From contig NZ_JAUYNW010000070.1 in NCBI RefSeq assembly GCF_030698145.1, positions 41,110 through 105,109 of the forward strand: a DNA stretch of 64,000 nt. The letters run 5' to 3'. This stretch comes from Phenylobacterium sp. (GTDB taxonomy: Bacteria; Pseudomonadota; Alphaproteobacteria; Caulobacterales; Caulobacteraceae). Numbering within the stretch: position 1 is the first letter of the stretch; each line of letters starts with the position of its first letter. The position numbers were made by a program, and so were the translations under genes. Shown here in pieces: positions 54,995-63,723 of the stretch. The notes beneath the pieces were generated by a model. The model was not told the origin of the DNA. It worked only from the letters and a program-made list of their open reading frames with translations, and ran no database searches.

Positions 54995-55945
54995 GTGGCG
55001 CGTAAGAGGCCCAAGGGCGTGCTTTCCATGGGGTGGGCGGCGATCGAGGCCGCGGCCACCGGGCGAACCGAACACGCCCCGACCTCCGCCGACTATCCCG
55101 ACAGTGTGGTGCGCAGGATGCATTTCCCCGCCGGCGCGGGCCTCGGCTGGAAACTCTCGGCCATCACCACCCCGCGCGCCAAGACCGCGCCCTGGAAGAT
55201 CGTGGTCGTGACCGGGGCGCCGTCCTGGGCCGAGTACTGGGCCCCGGCCCTGGCCGCCCTGCCGCTGGACCGCGAGATGACCGTGGTGGACCGGCCGGGC
55301 TACGCCGGCTCCGAGCCCGTCGAATATGTCGGCGACATCCGGATCCAGGCCCGCGCCCTGGCCCCTTTGCTGGACGCCAAGTTCGGCCAGAAGGTACTGT
55401 TGGTCGGCCAGTCGTACGGGGCGGCGATCGCCGCGCTCATGGCGGCGGAAAATCCGCGCAAGGTGGCCGGCCTGGTCCTCCTGTCGGGCTATTTCGGCGA
55501 GTCCGGCCCCACGGCGCGCTGGCTGCTCGACATGGGATTGCGCTTCTTGAAGATCATTCCCCGCGACCTCCGCCACGCGGTGATCGAAGTCACCAACCAG
55601 TCCTCCCAGCTCGACGGCATGCATGCGGCCCTGGTTCGCCTTCGGGTCCCGGTCCACGTCATCCACGGCGACAAGGACGACTTCGCCCCCATCGAGATCG
55701 CCGAACGCCTGGTCTCGGAGACCCGCACCCACCGGCCCATGCGGTTCGAGCGGGTGGCGGGCGCGACCCACTTCATGAACGAGGGGCCGACCGAGACCCT
55801 GCTGTCGTACATCGAAGCCTGCATCCCGGCTCGCAAGCCGTTCGTCCTGAAACTGCCGGCCGTTCCCGGCCTGCCAAAGCTTCCCTCGTTCGGTTGGTTC
55901 AAGCCCCGGACCCCGCGCCAGCGTCAGACCGCCGCAGTCGTCTAG
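54995..55945 (+). CDS. Alpha/beta-hydrolase
   Basis: A 316-residue hydrolase with VVVTGAPSWAEYWAPALAALP and VVDRPGYAGSEP ahead of the nucleophile elbow VGQSYGAA (Ser140). The catalytic acid and base are probably in HGDKDDFAP and GATHFMNE. Residues 1-60 are a charged leader without signal peptide. The C-terminus is Pro/Lys-rich (KLPAVPGLPKLPSFGWFKPRTPR), as in some polyhydroxyalkanoate-like or membrane-associated hydrolases. GTG 54995 is the start. It follows the acyl-CoA ligase, so a thioesterase or lipase role is possible but unproven. Confidence 0.78.
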   Translation: MARKRPKGVLSMGWAAIEAAATGRTEHAPTSADYPDSVVRRMHFPAGAGLGWKLSAITTPRAKTAPWKIVVVTGAPSWAEYWAPALAALPLDREMTVVDRPGYAGSEPVEYVGDIRIQARALAPLLDAKFGQKVLLVGQSYGAAIAALMAAENPRKVAGLVLLSGYFGESGPTARWLLDMGLRFLKIIPRDLRHAVIEVTNQSSQLDGMHAALVRLRVPVHVIHGDKDDFAPIEIAERLVSETRTHRPMRFERVAGATHFMNEGPTETLLSYIEACIPARKPFVLKLPAVPGLPKLPSFGWFKPRTPRQRQTAAVV

Positions 55946-56009
55946 AGGAACTTACCGTCGTCCCGCCTCGTTTTGCGTCCGCTGGCGGGCTTACGAGGGA
56001 ACATCTCAA

Positions 56010-56447
56010 ATGACGACCAAGCTTCTTCTGGCTGGCGCAGCCGCCGCCATGCTCGCATTCCCGGCCATGGCTCAGGTTCCGGCTGTGACCCCGTCCGTGG
56101 GAGCGGGCGCCTCGAGCGCCGTCGTGGCGACGCCGCCGGCCAATCCCGACCCGATGGCGGCCACGGCTTCGGCGACCGGTTCGACCTCGGCGCGCGCCGA
56201 GACCGGGATCGCGGCCAACATCTCGGCCACCGAGGCCGACCTGAAGACCGGCGCCACGGTGACCGATTCCACCGGCGCGGAGATCGGCAAGATCTCCAAG
56301 GTCACCAAGAAGGCCACTGGCGGCCACCAGGTCACCCTGAGCGCAGGCGGCAAGACGGTCGCCATCCCCGCCGCTAGCCTGTCAGTCTCGGGCGGCGCCC
56401 TGGTCTCCACCGAGACCAAGGCCGACATCTGGGGCGCGCCGAAGTAA
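56010..56447 (+). CDS. Small secreted protein with PRC-barrel-like motif
   Basis: A 145-residue protein with a Sec signal peptide (MTTKLLLAGAAAAMLAFPAMA), an Ala/Ser/Thr/Pro-rich linker to about residue 70, and a C-terminal domain. The domain reads LKTGATVTDSTGAEIGKISKVTKK ... HQVTLSAGGKTVAIPAASLSVSGGALVSTETKADIW. The 'V~D~~G~~IGki~~V' segment is PRC-barrel-like. Such proteins are common in sphingomonads and Caulobacterales, of unknown function and probably periplasmic. ATG 56010 has a modest ribosome site. A strong terminator follows. Confidence 0.75.
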   Translation: MTTKLLLAGAAAAMLAFPAMAQVPAVTPSVGAGASSAVVATPPANPDPMAATASATGSTSARAETGIAANISATEADLKTGATVTDSTGAEIGKISKVTKKATGGHQVTLSAGGKTVAIPAASLSVSGGALVSTETKADIWGAPK

Positions 56448-56472
56448 GCTCGCGCCAAGCCAATACGACGAG

Positions 56473-56497
56473 GGCCCCGGTTCGCGCCGGGGCCTTT
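56473..56497 (+). terminator. Intrinsic terminator after the small secreted protein gene
   Basis: GGCCCCGG (56473-56480) pairs with CCGGGGCC (56487-56494) and is followed by TTT. It separates this gene from the alcohol dehydrogenase. Confidence 0.75.
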
Positions 56498-56533
56498 CCG
56501 TTTGCGTCATCCGCAAAACCTCTTGGCCCGCGC

Positions 56534-56552
56534 CATCTGAACAGCGATAAGG
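56534..56552 (+). promoter_or_regulatory. Shared 19-bp upstream element, copy 2
   Basis: CATCTGAACAGCGATAAGG, one base different from the element at 53264-53282. It lies 78 bp before the alcohol dehydrogenase ATG. GATAAG resembles a -10 hexamer; no good -35 is obvious, so an activator or repressor site is possible. Confidence 0.5.
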
Positions 56553-56630
56553 TTGCCGTGCGAAAGCCGCGGCCATACCGCGACTTCGATAATCAGCCCC
56601 ATCGGGGCGCCGGTTCGGGGAAACGCTGAC

Positions 56631-57713
56631 ATGAAGGCCGCAGTGCTGCGCGAAGTGGGCAAGCCGCTTCAGATCGAAGACGTCCAGATCAACAAGCCCG
56701 GCCCGCACGAGGTGCTGATCCGCACCAAGGCCGCCGGTCTCTGCCACTCCGACCTGCACTTCATGGAAGGCTCCTATCCGCATCCGCTGCCGGCGGTGCT
56801 GGGCCACGAAAGCGCCGGCGTCGTCGAGGCGATCGGTTCGGAAGTGCGCACGGTGAAGGTGGGCGACCACGTCATCACCTGCCTGTCAGCCTATTGCGGC
56901 CACTGCGAATCCTGCCTGACCGGCCATCTGAGCCTGTGCGTCTCGCCCGAGACCAAGCGCGGCGCGGACGACGAGCCGCGGCTGTCGTCGCCCACCGGCC
57001 CGATGATCCAGTACCTGAACCTGTCGTCCTTCGCCGAGCAGATGCTGATCCACGAGCACGCCTGCGTCGCGATCCGCAAGGACATGCCGCTGGACCGCGC
57101 CGCCCTGATCGGCTGCTCGGTCATGACCGGCGTCGGCGCGGCGATCCATACGTCCAACGTCCGTCCCGGCGAGACCGTGGCGGTCATCGGTCTGGGCGGC
57201 GTTGGCTTGGCGGCCGTGAACGGCGCGGCGATCGCCGGCGCCGGCCGGATCATCGCCATCGACATGGTCGCCTCGAAGGGCAACCTGGCCCGTGAGTTCG
57301 GCGCCACCGACTTCATCGACGCCTCCCAGACCGACGCGGTCAAGGAAGTGCTGGAGATGACCAAGGGCGGGGTGCACCACTCCTTCGAGGCCATCGGCCT
57401 TTCCAAGACCGCCGAGCAGGCCTTCAACATGCTGCGCCGGGGTGGCACCGCCAACGTGATCGGCATGATCCCGGTCGGCCAGACCATCACCCTGATGGGC
57501 GCCGCCTTCCTGGGCGAGAAGCGCATCCAGGGTTCGCTGATGGGCTCCAACCGCTTCCCGGTCGACATGCCTCGGCTGGTGGACTTCTACATGTCGGGCC
57601 GGCTGAAGCTGGACGAGATGGTCTCCCAGCGCATCAAGCTGGAGCAGGTCAACGAGGGTTTCGCCGAGATGAAGAAGGGCGAACTGGCCCGCTCCGTCAT
57701 CGTCTTCGACTGA
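56631..57713 (+). CDS. Zinc-dependent alcohol dehydrogenase
   Basis: A 360-residue medium-chain dehydrogenase with intact zinc sites. Catalytic ligands are Cys38, His59 and Glu60 (GLCHSDLH, LGHESAG). The structural zinc has Cys89, Cys92, Cys95 and Cys103. The Rossmann loop VIGLGGVGLAAVNGAAIAGAGRIIAID ends in D, favouring NAD. The sequence is close to the Zn-ADH family of the class III/formaldehyde or S-nitroso type, but substrate is not certain. ATG 56631 follows GGGGAAA. The leader carries the 19-bp element shared with the acyl-CoA ligase; an intrinsic terminator follows. Confidence 0.9.
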   Translation: MKAAVLREVGKPLQIEDVQINKPGPHEVLIRTKAAGLCHSDLHFMEGSYPHPLPAVLGHESAGVVEAIGSEVRTVKVGDHVITCLSAYCGHCESCLTGHLSLCVSPETKRGADDEPRLSSPTGPMIQYLNLSSFAEQMLIHEHACVAIRKDMPLDRAALIGCSVMTGVGAAIHTSNVRPGETVAVIGLGGVGLAAVNGAAIAGAGRIIAIDMVASKGNLAREFGATDFIDASQTDAVKEVLEMTKGGVHHSFEAIGLSKTAEQAFNMLRRGGTANVIGMIPVGQTITLMGAAFLGEKRIQGSLMGSNRFPVDMPRLVDFYMSGRLKLDEMVSQRIKLEQVNEGFAEMKKGELARSVIVFD

Positions 57714-57738
57714 TCGAATTCGATAGGGATTATATAGA

Positions 57739-57767
57739 AAAACCCTCCGCATCGCGGAGGGTTTTTT
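57739..57767 (+). terminator. Strong intrinsic terminator after the alcohol dehydrogenase
   Basis: AACCCTCCGC (57741-57750) pairs perfectly with GCGGAGGGTT (57754-57763) over an ATC loop, and a T-run follows (57762-57767). An A-run precedes the stem, so it also works on the minus strand. Confidence 0.9.
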
Positions 57768-57780
57768 GTATGGTCTTTGG

Positions 57781-57796
57781 TTAAGTCGTTGTTAAC
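57781..57796 (+). promoter_or_regulatory. CtrA-type binding site
   Basis: TTAAGTCGTTGTTAAC is a perfect TTAA-N7-TTAAC box, the consensus of the cell-cycle regulator CtrA in Caulobacterales. It lies directly after a terminator and 90 bp upstream of the 46-codon ORF at 57886, which is therefore its likely target. Confidence 0.75.
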
Positions 57797-57821
57797 CCTA
57801 GAAAAACCTGTGATCGAGTGA

Positions 57822-57844
57822 AACCCCCGACCACGCCGGGGGTT
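57822..57844 (+). promoter_or_regulatory. Leader hairpin between CtrA box and small ORF
   Basis: AACCCCCG (57822-57829) pairs with CGGGGGTT (57837-57844), an 8-bp stem with a 7-nt loop in the 5' leader of the small ORF. No U-run follows, so it is more likely an mRNA structure than a terminator. Confidence 0.4.
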
Positions 57845-57885
57845 CCCCATCCGGCGGTGGCGTCGCTCGAAGGGAATTTCCGAAC

Positions 57886-58026
57886 ATGTCGCGGGACCGC
57901 GAAGAAGAGATGCTGGCCGTCGCGCGCCTCTGGGAGGAGCGGTTCGGTGAGCCGCCGCCCATCCTGACCGACCCCGACCTGATGCGGTCGATCATGGACG
58001 GCCCGGAGAGGGAGGCGGCGGCCTAG
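57886..58026 (+). CDS. 46-residue small protein with CtrA-box promoter
   Basis: ATG 57886 to TAG 58026 encodes MSRDREEEMLAVARLWEERF and then GEPPPILTDPDLMRSIMDGPEREAAA. AAGGGAA lies 9 nt before the ATG, a good ribosome site. The protein is an acidic amphipathic helix followed by a Pro-rich turn and a second short helix, without signal or membrane segment. Reasons to believe it: its own ribosome site, coding-like G/C at third codon positions, a perfect CtrA box upstream and a terminator isolating it from the dehydrogenase. Its stop lies 1 bp from the convergent TetR stop. No homologue is recognised with confidence. Confidence 0.6.
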   Translation: MSRDREEEMLAVARLWEERFGEPPPILTDPDLMRSIMDGPEREAAA

Positions 58027-58027
58027 G

Positions 58028-59257
58028 CTATTCGACGAAGAAGCCCAGCAGGGCCGGTCGCACATAGGCGTCCATCAACCCGGTGACGTCGCCGGGCTGA
58101 TTGCGCCAATCCAGCGCCAGGGAGGCGTTGAACACCACCATCATCAACTGGGCCGCCAGCAGCGGATCGACCGGGCGGACCGAGCCGTCGGCCACGCCGT
58201 CGGAGATCATGCCCGCGAAGGAGTGGGCGATCTGCTGGAAGCGGACCAGGACCTGGCGGCGCATGGGGTGGGGGACGGCGGCCAGGGCGTGGTGGCGCAG
58301 CATCCGGCCGCCCTCGGCCGAGGCCTGGTGCATGGCCAGGGACACGACCGCCAGCCACAGGCGGTTCCAGCCGGTGTCGGCGGCGCCGGCGCGGCGCTTG
58401 GCGTCGTCCACCAGCTCGAAGGTGCGCGCGAAACAGGCGGCGGCCAGCTCATCCTTGTCGGCGTTGTGGTGGTAGAACGAACCCTTGGTGACCTTCAGCT
58501 CGGCGGAGATCTTGTCCACCGAGGCGCCGCGATAGCCCTCGCGGTTGATCAGCTTGGTGGCCGCCACCAGGAAGCGGTCGCGGGTCACCTCGTCGTTCTG
58601 CGCCACCGGCGAGCCAAGGGGCAGCAGCGGCAGGTCGGGCCAGGCCTGGCCGTCGGCGGCCAGGCCGCCGATCATCACGTCGGCGACGCGCGCGGCGACG
58701 CGGGCGTAGTCCTCGGGCTCATAGCTGTCGAGCCAGGCGTCGGACCAGGTGAGCTGGAAGACCACCAGCCGCGCCAGGGCCTGGCGGCGGGCCGGCGTGA
58801 TCCAGGGCAAGTCCGGGCTCTTCATCAGCCGGCCGATGCGGATGTAGAGGCCGGTGAAGGCCTCGATGAGCGGCTGGTGCTGCTCGCCCTCGATCAGGGA
58901 TATCTCACTGAACGGCGCCAGCGGAATCTCCTGGCCCAGCGCCACCCGGCGGCGGGTCTCGTAATAGGCGGCCACGAAGGCGCGCAGGCGGGCGGCGGGG
59001 GTGGTCTCGACCTCGGCCTGCTCCAGCATGGCGTTGAAGCGGGCCATGGTCTCGTGCAGCACCGCCGCGGCGAGATCTTCCTTGCGCTTGAAATAGTAGG
59101 TCAAGCTGACGGGGTGCAGGTCCATCCGTTTGGCCACCGCCGCAAGGGTGAAGCCGCTGACCCCGTGGTCGTTGAAGACCTTGGTGGCGGCGCCCATGAT
59201 CGCGTCCCGCTTGGCCGCGTAGCGGGCGCGGGCCTTGGGTTCAACGACTGCGGTCAA
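58028..59257 (-). CDS. Double TetR-family regulator (two HTH domains in one chain)
   Basis: A 409-residue protein containing two successive TetR units. Unit 1 starts AAKRDAIMGAATKVFNDHGVSGFTLAAVAKRMDLHPVSLTYYFKRKEDL (about residues 14-60) with its own ligand domain. Unit 2 starts VTRDRFLVAATKLINREGYRGASVDKISAELKVTKGSFYHHNADKDEL (about 220-270) with a second ligand domain ending ALDWRNQPGDVTG. Ordinary TetR proteins are about 200 residues, so this is a head-to-tail fusion. It could act as an intramolecular dimer. It is convergent with the small ORF and has no obvious target next to it. Confidence 0.88.
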   Translation of the reverse strand: MTAVVEPKARARYAAKRDAIMGAATKVFNDHGVSGFTLAAVAKRMDLHPVSLTYYFKRKEDLAAAVLHETMARFNAMLEQAEVETTPAARLRAFVAAYYETRRRVALGQEIPLAPFSEISLIEGEQHQPLIEAFTGLYIRIGRLMKSPDLPWITPARRQALARLVVFQLTWSDAWLDSYEPEDYARVAARVADVMIGGLAADGQAWPDLPLLPLGSPVAQNDEVTRDRFLVAATKLINREGYRGASVDKISAELKVTKGSFYHHNADKDELAAACFARTFELVDDAKRRAGAADTGWNRLWLAVVSLAMHQASAEGGRMLRHHALAAVPHPMRRQVLVRFQQIAHSFAGMISDGVADGSVRPVDPLLAAQLMMVVFNASLALDWRNQPGDVTGLMDAYVRPALLGFFVE

Positions 59258-59407
59258 GTTCGATTCTCCGCCGAAAACTTCTCTGGAACCGGGACCCTAG
59301 TTCGCCAAGCCGCGCGTTGAAAGGACAGCGCGTACGGAAACGCCGCGGCATCGACGCCGGCCGCAACAGCCCGTTGCGAAGCGCCGACCCACGGTTGGCG
59401 GCCGCCC

Positions 59408-60766
59408 CTACCGGCGAAGCCCGGCGTTGGCGACCTGGTCGGTCTCGGCCATGGCCAGCTTCTGGTCCTCGACGTCCTCGCCACGGACCATACGGTCGAT
59501 GCGGTGCTTCTGGGCGCGGAAGGCGTTGAGCTCGACGCCGGCCAGGATGGTGCCCTGGGGCACCTTGGCGCCGACCGGATTGACCCGGCCGCCGTTCTTC
59601 CAGATCTCGTAGTGAAGGTGGGGGCCGGTGGAGGCGCCGGTCGAGCCCACATATGCCACGACCTGGCCCTGGCTGACCCTCATGCCGGGCCGGACGCCCT
59701 TGCCGTAGCGCGACAGGTGGGCGTAGCCGGTCTCCCAGCCGCCCGAGTGACGGATGCGCAGCCAGTTGCCATAGCCGCCCCAGCGGCGCGCCTCGATCAC
59801 CACGCCGTCGCCGGAGGCCACGATGGGGGTGCCGGAGCCCGCGCCGAAGTCGATGCCCTGGTGCATGCGGTTGAAGCCCAGGATCGGGTGGCGGCGCATC
59901 CCGAAGCGGCTGGTCATCCGCGCCCCGTCGACCGGGGTGCGCAGCAGGAAGCCTTTGATGTTCTTGCCTGTTTCGTCGAAGTACTGGACCTCGCCGCTGG
60001 TCCGCTTGAAGCGGTAGAACTCGATGCCCTTGATGGAGGCGTATTCCAGGTCGCCGGTGCCGATAGTGCGGCCGCTCTCGGTGACGGTGCGGTCGAAGAC
60101 CAGGGTGAAGTCGTCGCCGGGCTTCAGGTCGCGGTCGAAGTCCACCTTGTGGGCGAACAGCTTGACCATGGCGCCGACCATCGAGGGGTTGGCGCCCAGC
60201 GCCGAGGCGCTCTCGTAGAGCGAGCCGGTGATCTCGCCGCGGGCCACCATCTGCTCGTCGCGGATCTTCTCCTCCATCTCGCGCAGCCGAATGGCGCCGT
60301 CGAAGGTGCGCGACAGGGTGATGGAGTTGGCGGGACCGGTGCGCAGGGACAGGCCGACCAGGCGGGCCGGTCCGCGCTGGCCGCGGGGATGGGCGATGGC
60401 GGCGTCGAAGGCCATGCCGGCCTTGATGTGGACGGTGTCCATGGCCTCGCCCAGGGCCTGGACGGCCTGGCGGGCTTCGTCAGGGGCGACGCCGGCGCGT
60501 TGCACGGCGTCCTCGAAGGTCTCGCCGCGCTGGATCTTGACCGGGATGCTCTCGGGCCGGGTGAAGCCCGGCTGGGCCTCGGCCTGGGTGAAGGCGGCGT
60601 GCTGCAGGGCCGCGATCGCGGCGGGATCCAGCGGCGGCTTGGCGGGGACGCCCGTATCAACCGTGGCCAGGCGCAGGCCCAGGGCCAGGGCGGCCAGGCC
60701 GGCGACGCCGAGCACCAGGCGCGGGGCGACCCGGAAGGTCGGACGTCGCGGATCGAACTCTTGCAA
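59408..60766 (-). CDS. M23-family murein endopeptidase
   Basis: A 452-residue membrane-anchored peptidoglycan hydrolase. It has a short cytoplasmic start, a membrane segment (LVLGVAGLAALALGLRLA), helical/coiled regions and opacity-associated-like or LysM-like middle parts (IPVKIQRGETFEDAVQRAGVAPDEARQAV). The C-terminal LytM domain has zinc motifs MHQGIDFGAG and HLHYEIWKNGGRVNP. It cleaves peptide cross-links during growth or division. No ATG fits: TTG 60766 is the best start, because the upstream ATG 60780 ends after three codons. A CtrA half-site-like TTAAC lies farther upstream. Confidence 0.88.
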   Translation of the reverse strand: MQEFDPRRPTFRVAPRLVLGVAGLAALALGLRLATVDTGVPAKPPLDPAAIAALQHAAFTQAEAQPGFTRPESIPVKIQRGETFEDAVQRAGVAPDEARQAVQALGEAMDTVHIKAGMAFDAAIAHPRGQRGPARLVGLSLRTGPANSITLSRTFDGAIRLREMEEKIRDEQMVARGEITGSLYESASALGANPSMVGAMVKLFAHKVDFDRDLKPGDDFTLVFDRTVTESGRTIGTGDLEYASIKGIEFYRFKRTSGEVQYFDETGKNIKGFLLRTPVDGARMTSRFGMRRHPILGFNRMHQGIDFGAGSGTPIVASGDGVVIEARRWGGYGNWLRIRHSGGWETGYAHLSRYGKGVRPGMRVSQGQVVAYVGSTGASTGPHLHYEIWKNGGRVNPVGAKVPQGTILAGVELNAFRAQKHRIDRMVRGEDVEDQKLAMAETDQVANAGLRR

Positions 60767-60955
60767 TCTAAGCCCCCATTACTGACGACGCCCTGGGCCC
60801 GGCTCGAGGAAGCAGGACCTGTTGAACTGGGTGTCGAAAACGGTGCGTTCGGCGGGAGGGTAGCGGCTCCTCGGCGCCCGCATCGTCAACTGAGTTGGTT
60901 AATCTCGGGTAAGTCTTTTGTGTGACGACGACGCAGGGCGACTCGACCTGATCGA

Positions 60956-61306
60956 TTAGAGCAGACCCAGCACCAGTTCGGCAGGACGGCACAGCGCCGC
61001 ACCCTTGGGCGTGGCGACGATCGGTCGGTTCACCAGGATCGGATCCAGGATCATGGCCGCGATGATCGCCTCGTCCGAGGTCGAGGGATCGGTGAGGCCG
61101 AGTTCCACGGCCCGGGTGCCGCGCTCCCGCAGGATCTCACGCGCGCTGAGCCCCATCCTGGCGGTCAGGGCCTCGAGCTGCTGGCGGCTCCAGCCGGCGC
61201 TCAGGTACTCGACCACGGTGGGCTCGACGCCCTTCTCGCGCAGCAGGGCCAGGGTGTTGCGCGAGGTTCCGCAGTCGGGGTTGTGGTAGATGACGACATC
61301 GCTCAT
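60956..61306 (-). CDS. arsC: Arsenate reductase (glutaredoxin-coupled ArsC)
   Basis: A 116-residue protein reducing arsenate to arsenite with glutathione/glutaredoxin. The active site is Cys12 in YHNPDCGTSRNTL, with the ArsC-specific LVNRPIVATPKGAALCRP containing the arginines for oxyanion binding. The length and the NxxCGTSR motif distinguish it from the Spx/YffB relatives. No ars operon genes are nearby, so it may be a housekeeping reductase; grxC is present elsewhere in the window. Confidence 0.9.
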   Translation of the reverse strand: MSDVVIYHNPDCGTSRNTLALLREKGVEPTVVEYLSAGWSRQQLEALTARMGLSAREILRERGTRAVELGLTDPSTSDEAIIAAMILDPILVNRPIVATPKGAALCRPAELVLGLL

Positions 61307-61329
61307 CCGCCCCTTCTAGCCTCCCGCGG

Positions 61330-63723
61330 CTACCAGGTGAACCGCCTAGAGGCCGCCACGACCGTCGAGTCGGTGGTGTCGAAGGCCATGACGTCGGCCG
61401 GCCGGGCCGGCAGCGGCTTGGCGTCGGCGGGCCAGGTCTCAGTGATCGAGGCGTAGCGGGCCTCGATGGCGCCCGGGCCCGTGGCCCGGAAGGTCACGGC
61501 CACGCCGGTGGGCGCGTTCTGCCACCGGATGCGGGTCCATTGCCCCGCCTTCTCCAGCGCCTTCACAGGCCGGCCGTTCACGGTGACGCCCGACAGGGCC
61601 ACGCTGGGCTTGAGGTCGAGCGCGCCGACCCTCGCGCCCGTGGGCAGGCTGAAGCTCAGGGTCCCACCATTGGCCAAGGCGGCGAAGGCCAGGGTGGGTT
61701 CGGGGACGGCGACCGGCTTGGCTGGGGCGGCCTGCACCTCGCGCCGCCAGAAGGCCGGCAGCTTCTGCTTGGCGATCTCCCCGCCGTCGGCGGTCAGGAC
61801 GCCGCGCGCCCAGGGCGTCAGGTCGGGCGTGGTGCTGACCCGAAGGGTGCGCCGGGCGTCGAGGTCGAGATAGTAGGCGACGTGGCTCGCCTGGGGATAG
61901 CGGGCGCTCCACGGCGGATCGAAGCGGACCACGGCGACCACCACGAAACCCAGCACCAGGATGGCGAGGCTGAGGGTGCGGGCGTTCTTCTCGTTTTCCA
62001 GCGGCTGGACCAGGGGCCAGATCAGCAGGGCGGCCAGCCAGACGACCAAGGCCAGCAGTTCGGGCAGGTCCAGGCCCTGGAAGATGCCGTGGCCGAAGCC
62101 GAGCGCCCAGCTCAGGGCCAGGCCGCCCAGGCCCGCGACCACCGCCAGCGAGAGCGCCGAACGCTGAGATCCCATGGCGCTGAGCGCGCCCGCCAGGGCG
62201 CCGATGGTCAAGGGCCAGGCGGTCAGGAAGGCGGCCGGGGCGGCTGCGACCTGCAGGCCGGCGGTGACGACCAGGCCGCTCAGCAGGACGCCGGTCCAGG
62301 CGCCGGCCACGCTGGTCGGGCGTCCGAAGCTGGCCAGGGCCAGGACCGCGCCGGCCGCGCCGATCCCCGCGCCGATGGGGTCCCATCCCGCGAAGGCCGA
62401 GCAGCCGAGGCCAGCGGCGGCGGCCATGACGGCGGCGGCCAGCCTCATGCGGCCGCGCCCGGCCGCCGCGGCGGTGAAGACCAGGGCGCCGACGCCCAGG
62501 ATCAGCAGGGCGATCTCCCAGCGGCTGACCTGGGCCAGCAGCACGCGCTGCTCCAGGAAGCCGAAATCGGCGCCGGTGGCGCGCCGTGCCAGGCGCAGCA
62601 CCGCCGCGGCCAGGGCGATCAGGTAGAGCGCCGCGCCGAAGCCCTTGGCCACGTCCAGCCAGGGCATGGCGGACTTGCGACGGGCCTGCCAGGCGCCCAG
62701 GCCGATGAGGATCGCCGCCAGGGCCAGGACGGCCCAGCCTGCGGGCTGCGGATAGGCCAGGATATGGGACCCGAACGTGCTGGCGTAGACCAGGTCCGGG
62801 GCCGGCCCGGGCAGGGTCTCGGCGAAGGCGATCTCGCGGGCGGCGGCGAGCGCCTGCTCGCCCAGGTGCTGCAGCGAGCCCTTGTCCAGGTTCTGCGGCG
62901 TCGAGGTGGCCGAATGGTAGTCGAACTGCCGCCCGATGAAGGCGTAGTTCAGGCCGAGAACGCCGGCCTCCTTGGACACCGTGAAGTCGGTGTCGTTGGG
63001 CATGTGCTCGTAGAGGAAGACCGTCAGGGACGAGGAGGCGGGCGCTGTCGCGGTCTTCTTGAAGAGCTCGATCACCTGGCCGTTGGCGGGCCCGGTCTGG
63101 AACATCTGGGCCTGACCGCCGCCGCCGCGGGCCTCCATGTTGATCATGAAGCCGATGCGCTTGGCCAAGGGGTGGGAGTCGAAGAAGCCCTGGGCGCCCA
63201 GCAGTCCGGCCTCCTCGCCGTCGGTGATCACCAGGATGACGTCGCGGGCCGGCTGGCCCCCGGCCTTGATGGCGCGCGCGATCTCCAGGGCCGCGGCCAC
63301 GCCGGCGGCGTCGTCGGCGGCGCCGGGCGAGGCCGGGACGCTGTCGTAATGGGCCATGATCGCCAGGGCGGGAGCGGTGCGGTCGGCGCCCGGCAGGACG
63401 GCGATCAGGTTCTCGACCCGACCGCCGATGACAAAGACCTCCTCGCCGAATTCGCGGCGCGACAGGCCGTCGGTGGTCTGGACCTGGCCTTCAAGGCCGA
63501 GCGCCGCGAAGCGGCGCAGCAGATAGTCCCGGACCTTGGCGTTCTCCGCCGAGCCGATCGCGTGCGGCGCGCCGGCCATGGCCACGATGTCGGGAAGGGC
63601 GCGGGCGGCGGAGAATTCCGCCTGCGGCGCGGAGACCGGCGTGGGCGCCGGGGTGAGCTCAGACCGCCAGGCCAGGCCCAGGGCAAGGGCGAGGCAGACC
63701 GCCAGCGCCAACAATCGTCCCAA
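61330..63723 (-). CDS. M28-family membrane-bound metallopeptidase
   Basis: A 797-residue protein with an N-terminal signal anchor (LLALAVCLALALGLAW) and an M28 aminopeptidase domain. The zinc ligands are visible: MAHYDSVPASPGAADDAAGVAA (His, Asp) and ITDGEEAGLLG (Glu pair). Later, NDTDFTVSKEAGVLGLNYAFIG and FDYHSATSTPQNLD carry the remaining Asp and His. About ten membrane segments occupy residues 310-600, then a soluble C-terminal domain. The layout resembles the eukaryotic ERMP1/Fxna-type peptidases. The substrate is unknown. Start 63723 gives a proper signal anchor. Confidence 0.88.
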   Translation of the reverse strand: MGRLLALAVCLALALGLAWRSELTPAPTPVSAPQAEFSAARALPDIVAMAGAPHAIGSAENAKVRDYLLRRFAALGLEGQVQTTDGLSRREFGEEVFVIGGRVENLIAVLPGADRTAPALAIMAHYDSVPASPGAADDAAGVAAALEIARAIKAGGQPARDVILVITDGEEAGLLGAQGFFDSHPLAKRIGFMINMEARGGGGQAQMFQTGPANGQVIELFKKTATAPASSSLTVFLYEHMPNDTDFTVSKEAGVLGLNYAFIGRQFDYHSATSTPQNLDKGSLQHLGEQALAAAREIAFAETLPGPAPDLVYASTFGSHILAYPQPAGWAVLALAAILIGLGAWQARRKSAMPWLDVAKGFGAALYLIALAAAVLRLARRATGADFGFLEQRVLLAQVSRWEIALLILGVGALVFTAAAAGRGRMRLAAAVMAAAAGLGCSAFAGWDPIGAGIGAAGAVLALASFGRPTSVAGAWTGVLLSGLVVTAGLQVAAAPAAFLTAWPLTIGALAGALSAMGSQRSALSLAVVAGLGGLALSWALGFGHGIFQGLDLPELLALVVWLAALLIWPLVQPLENEKNARTLSLAILVLGFVVVAVVRFDPPWSARYPQASHVAYYLDLDARRTLRVSTTPDLTPWARGVLTADGGEIAKQKLPAFWRREVQAAPAKPVAVPEPTLAFAALANGGTLSFSLPTGARVGALDLKPSVALSGVTVNGRPVKALEKAGQWTRIRWQNAPTGVAVTFRATGPGAIEARYASITETWPADAKPLPARPADVMAFDTTDSTVVAASRRFTW

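Noticed and set aside
60895..60916. CtrA-like site upstream of the M23 peptidase gene
   Set aside because: On the minus strand it reads TTACCCGAGATTAAC. Only one half-site is correct and the spacing is 6, so it is noted but not claimed.
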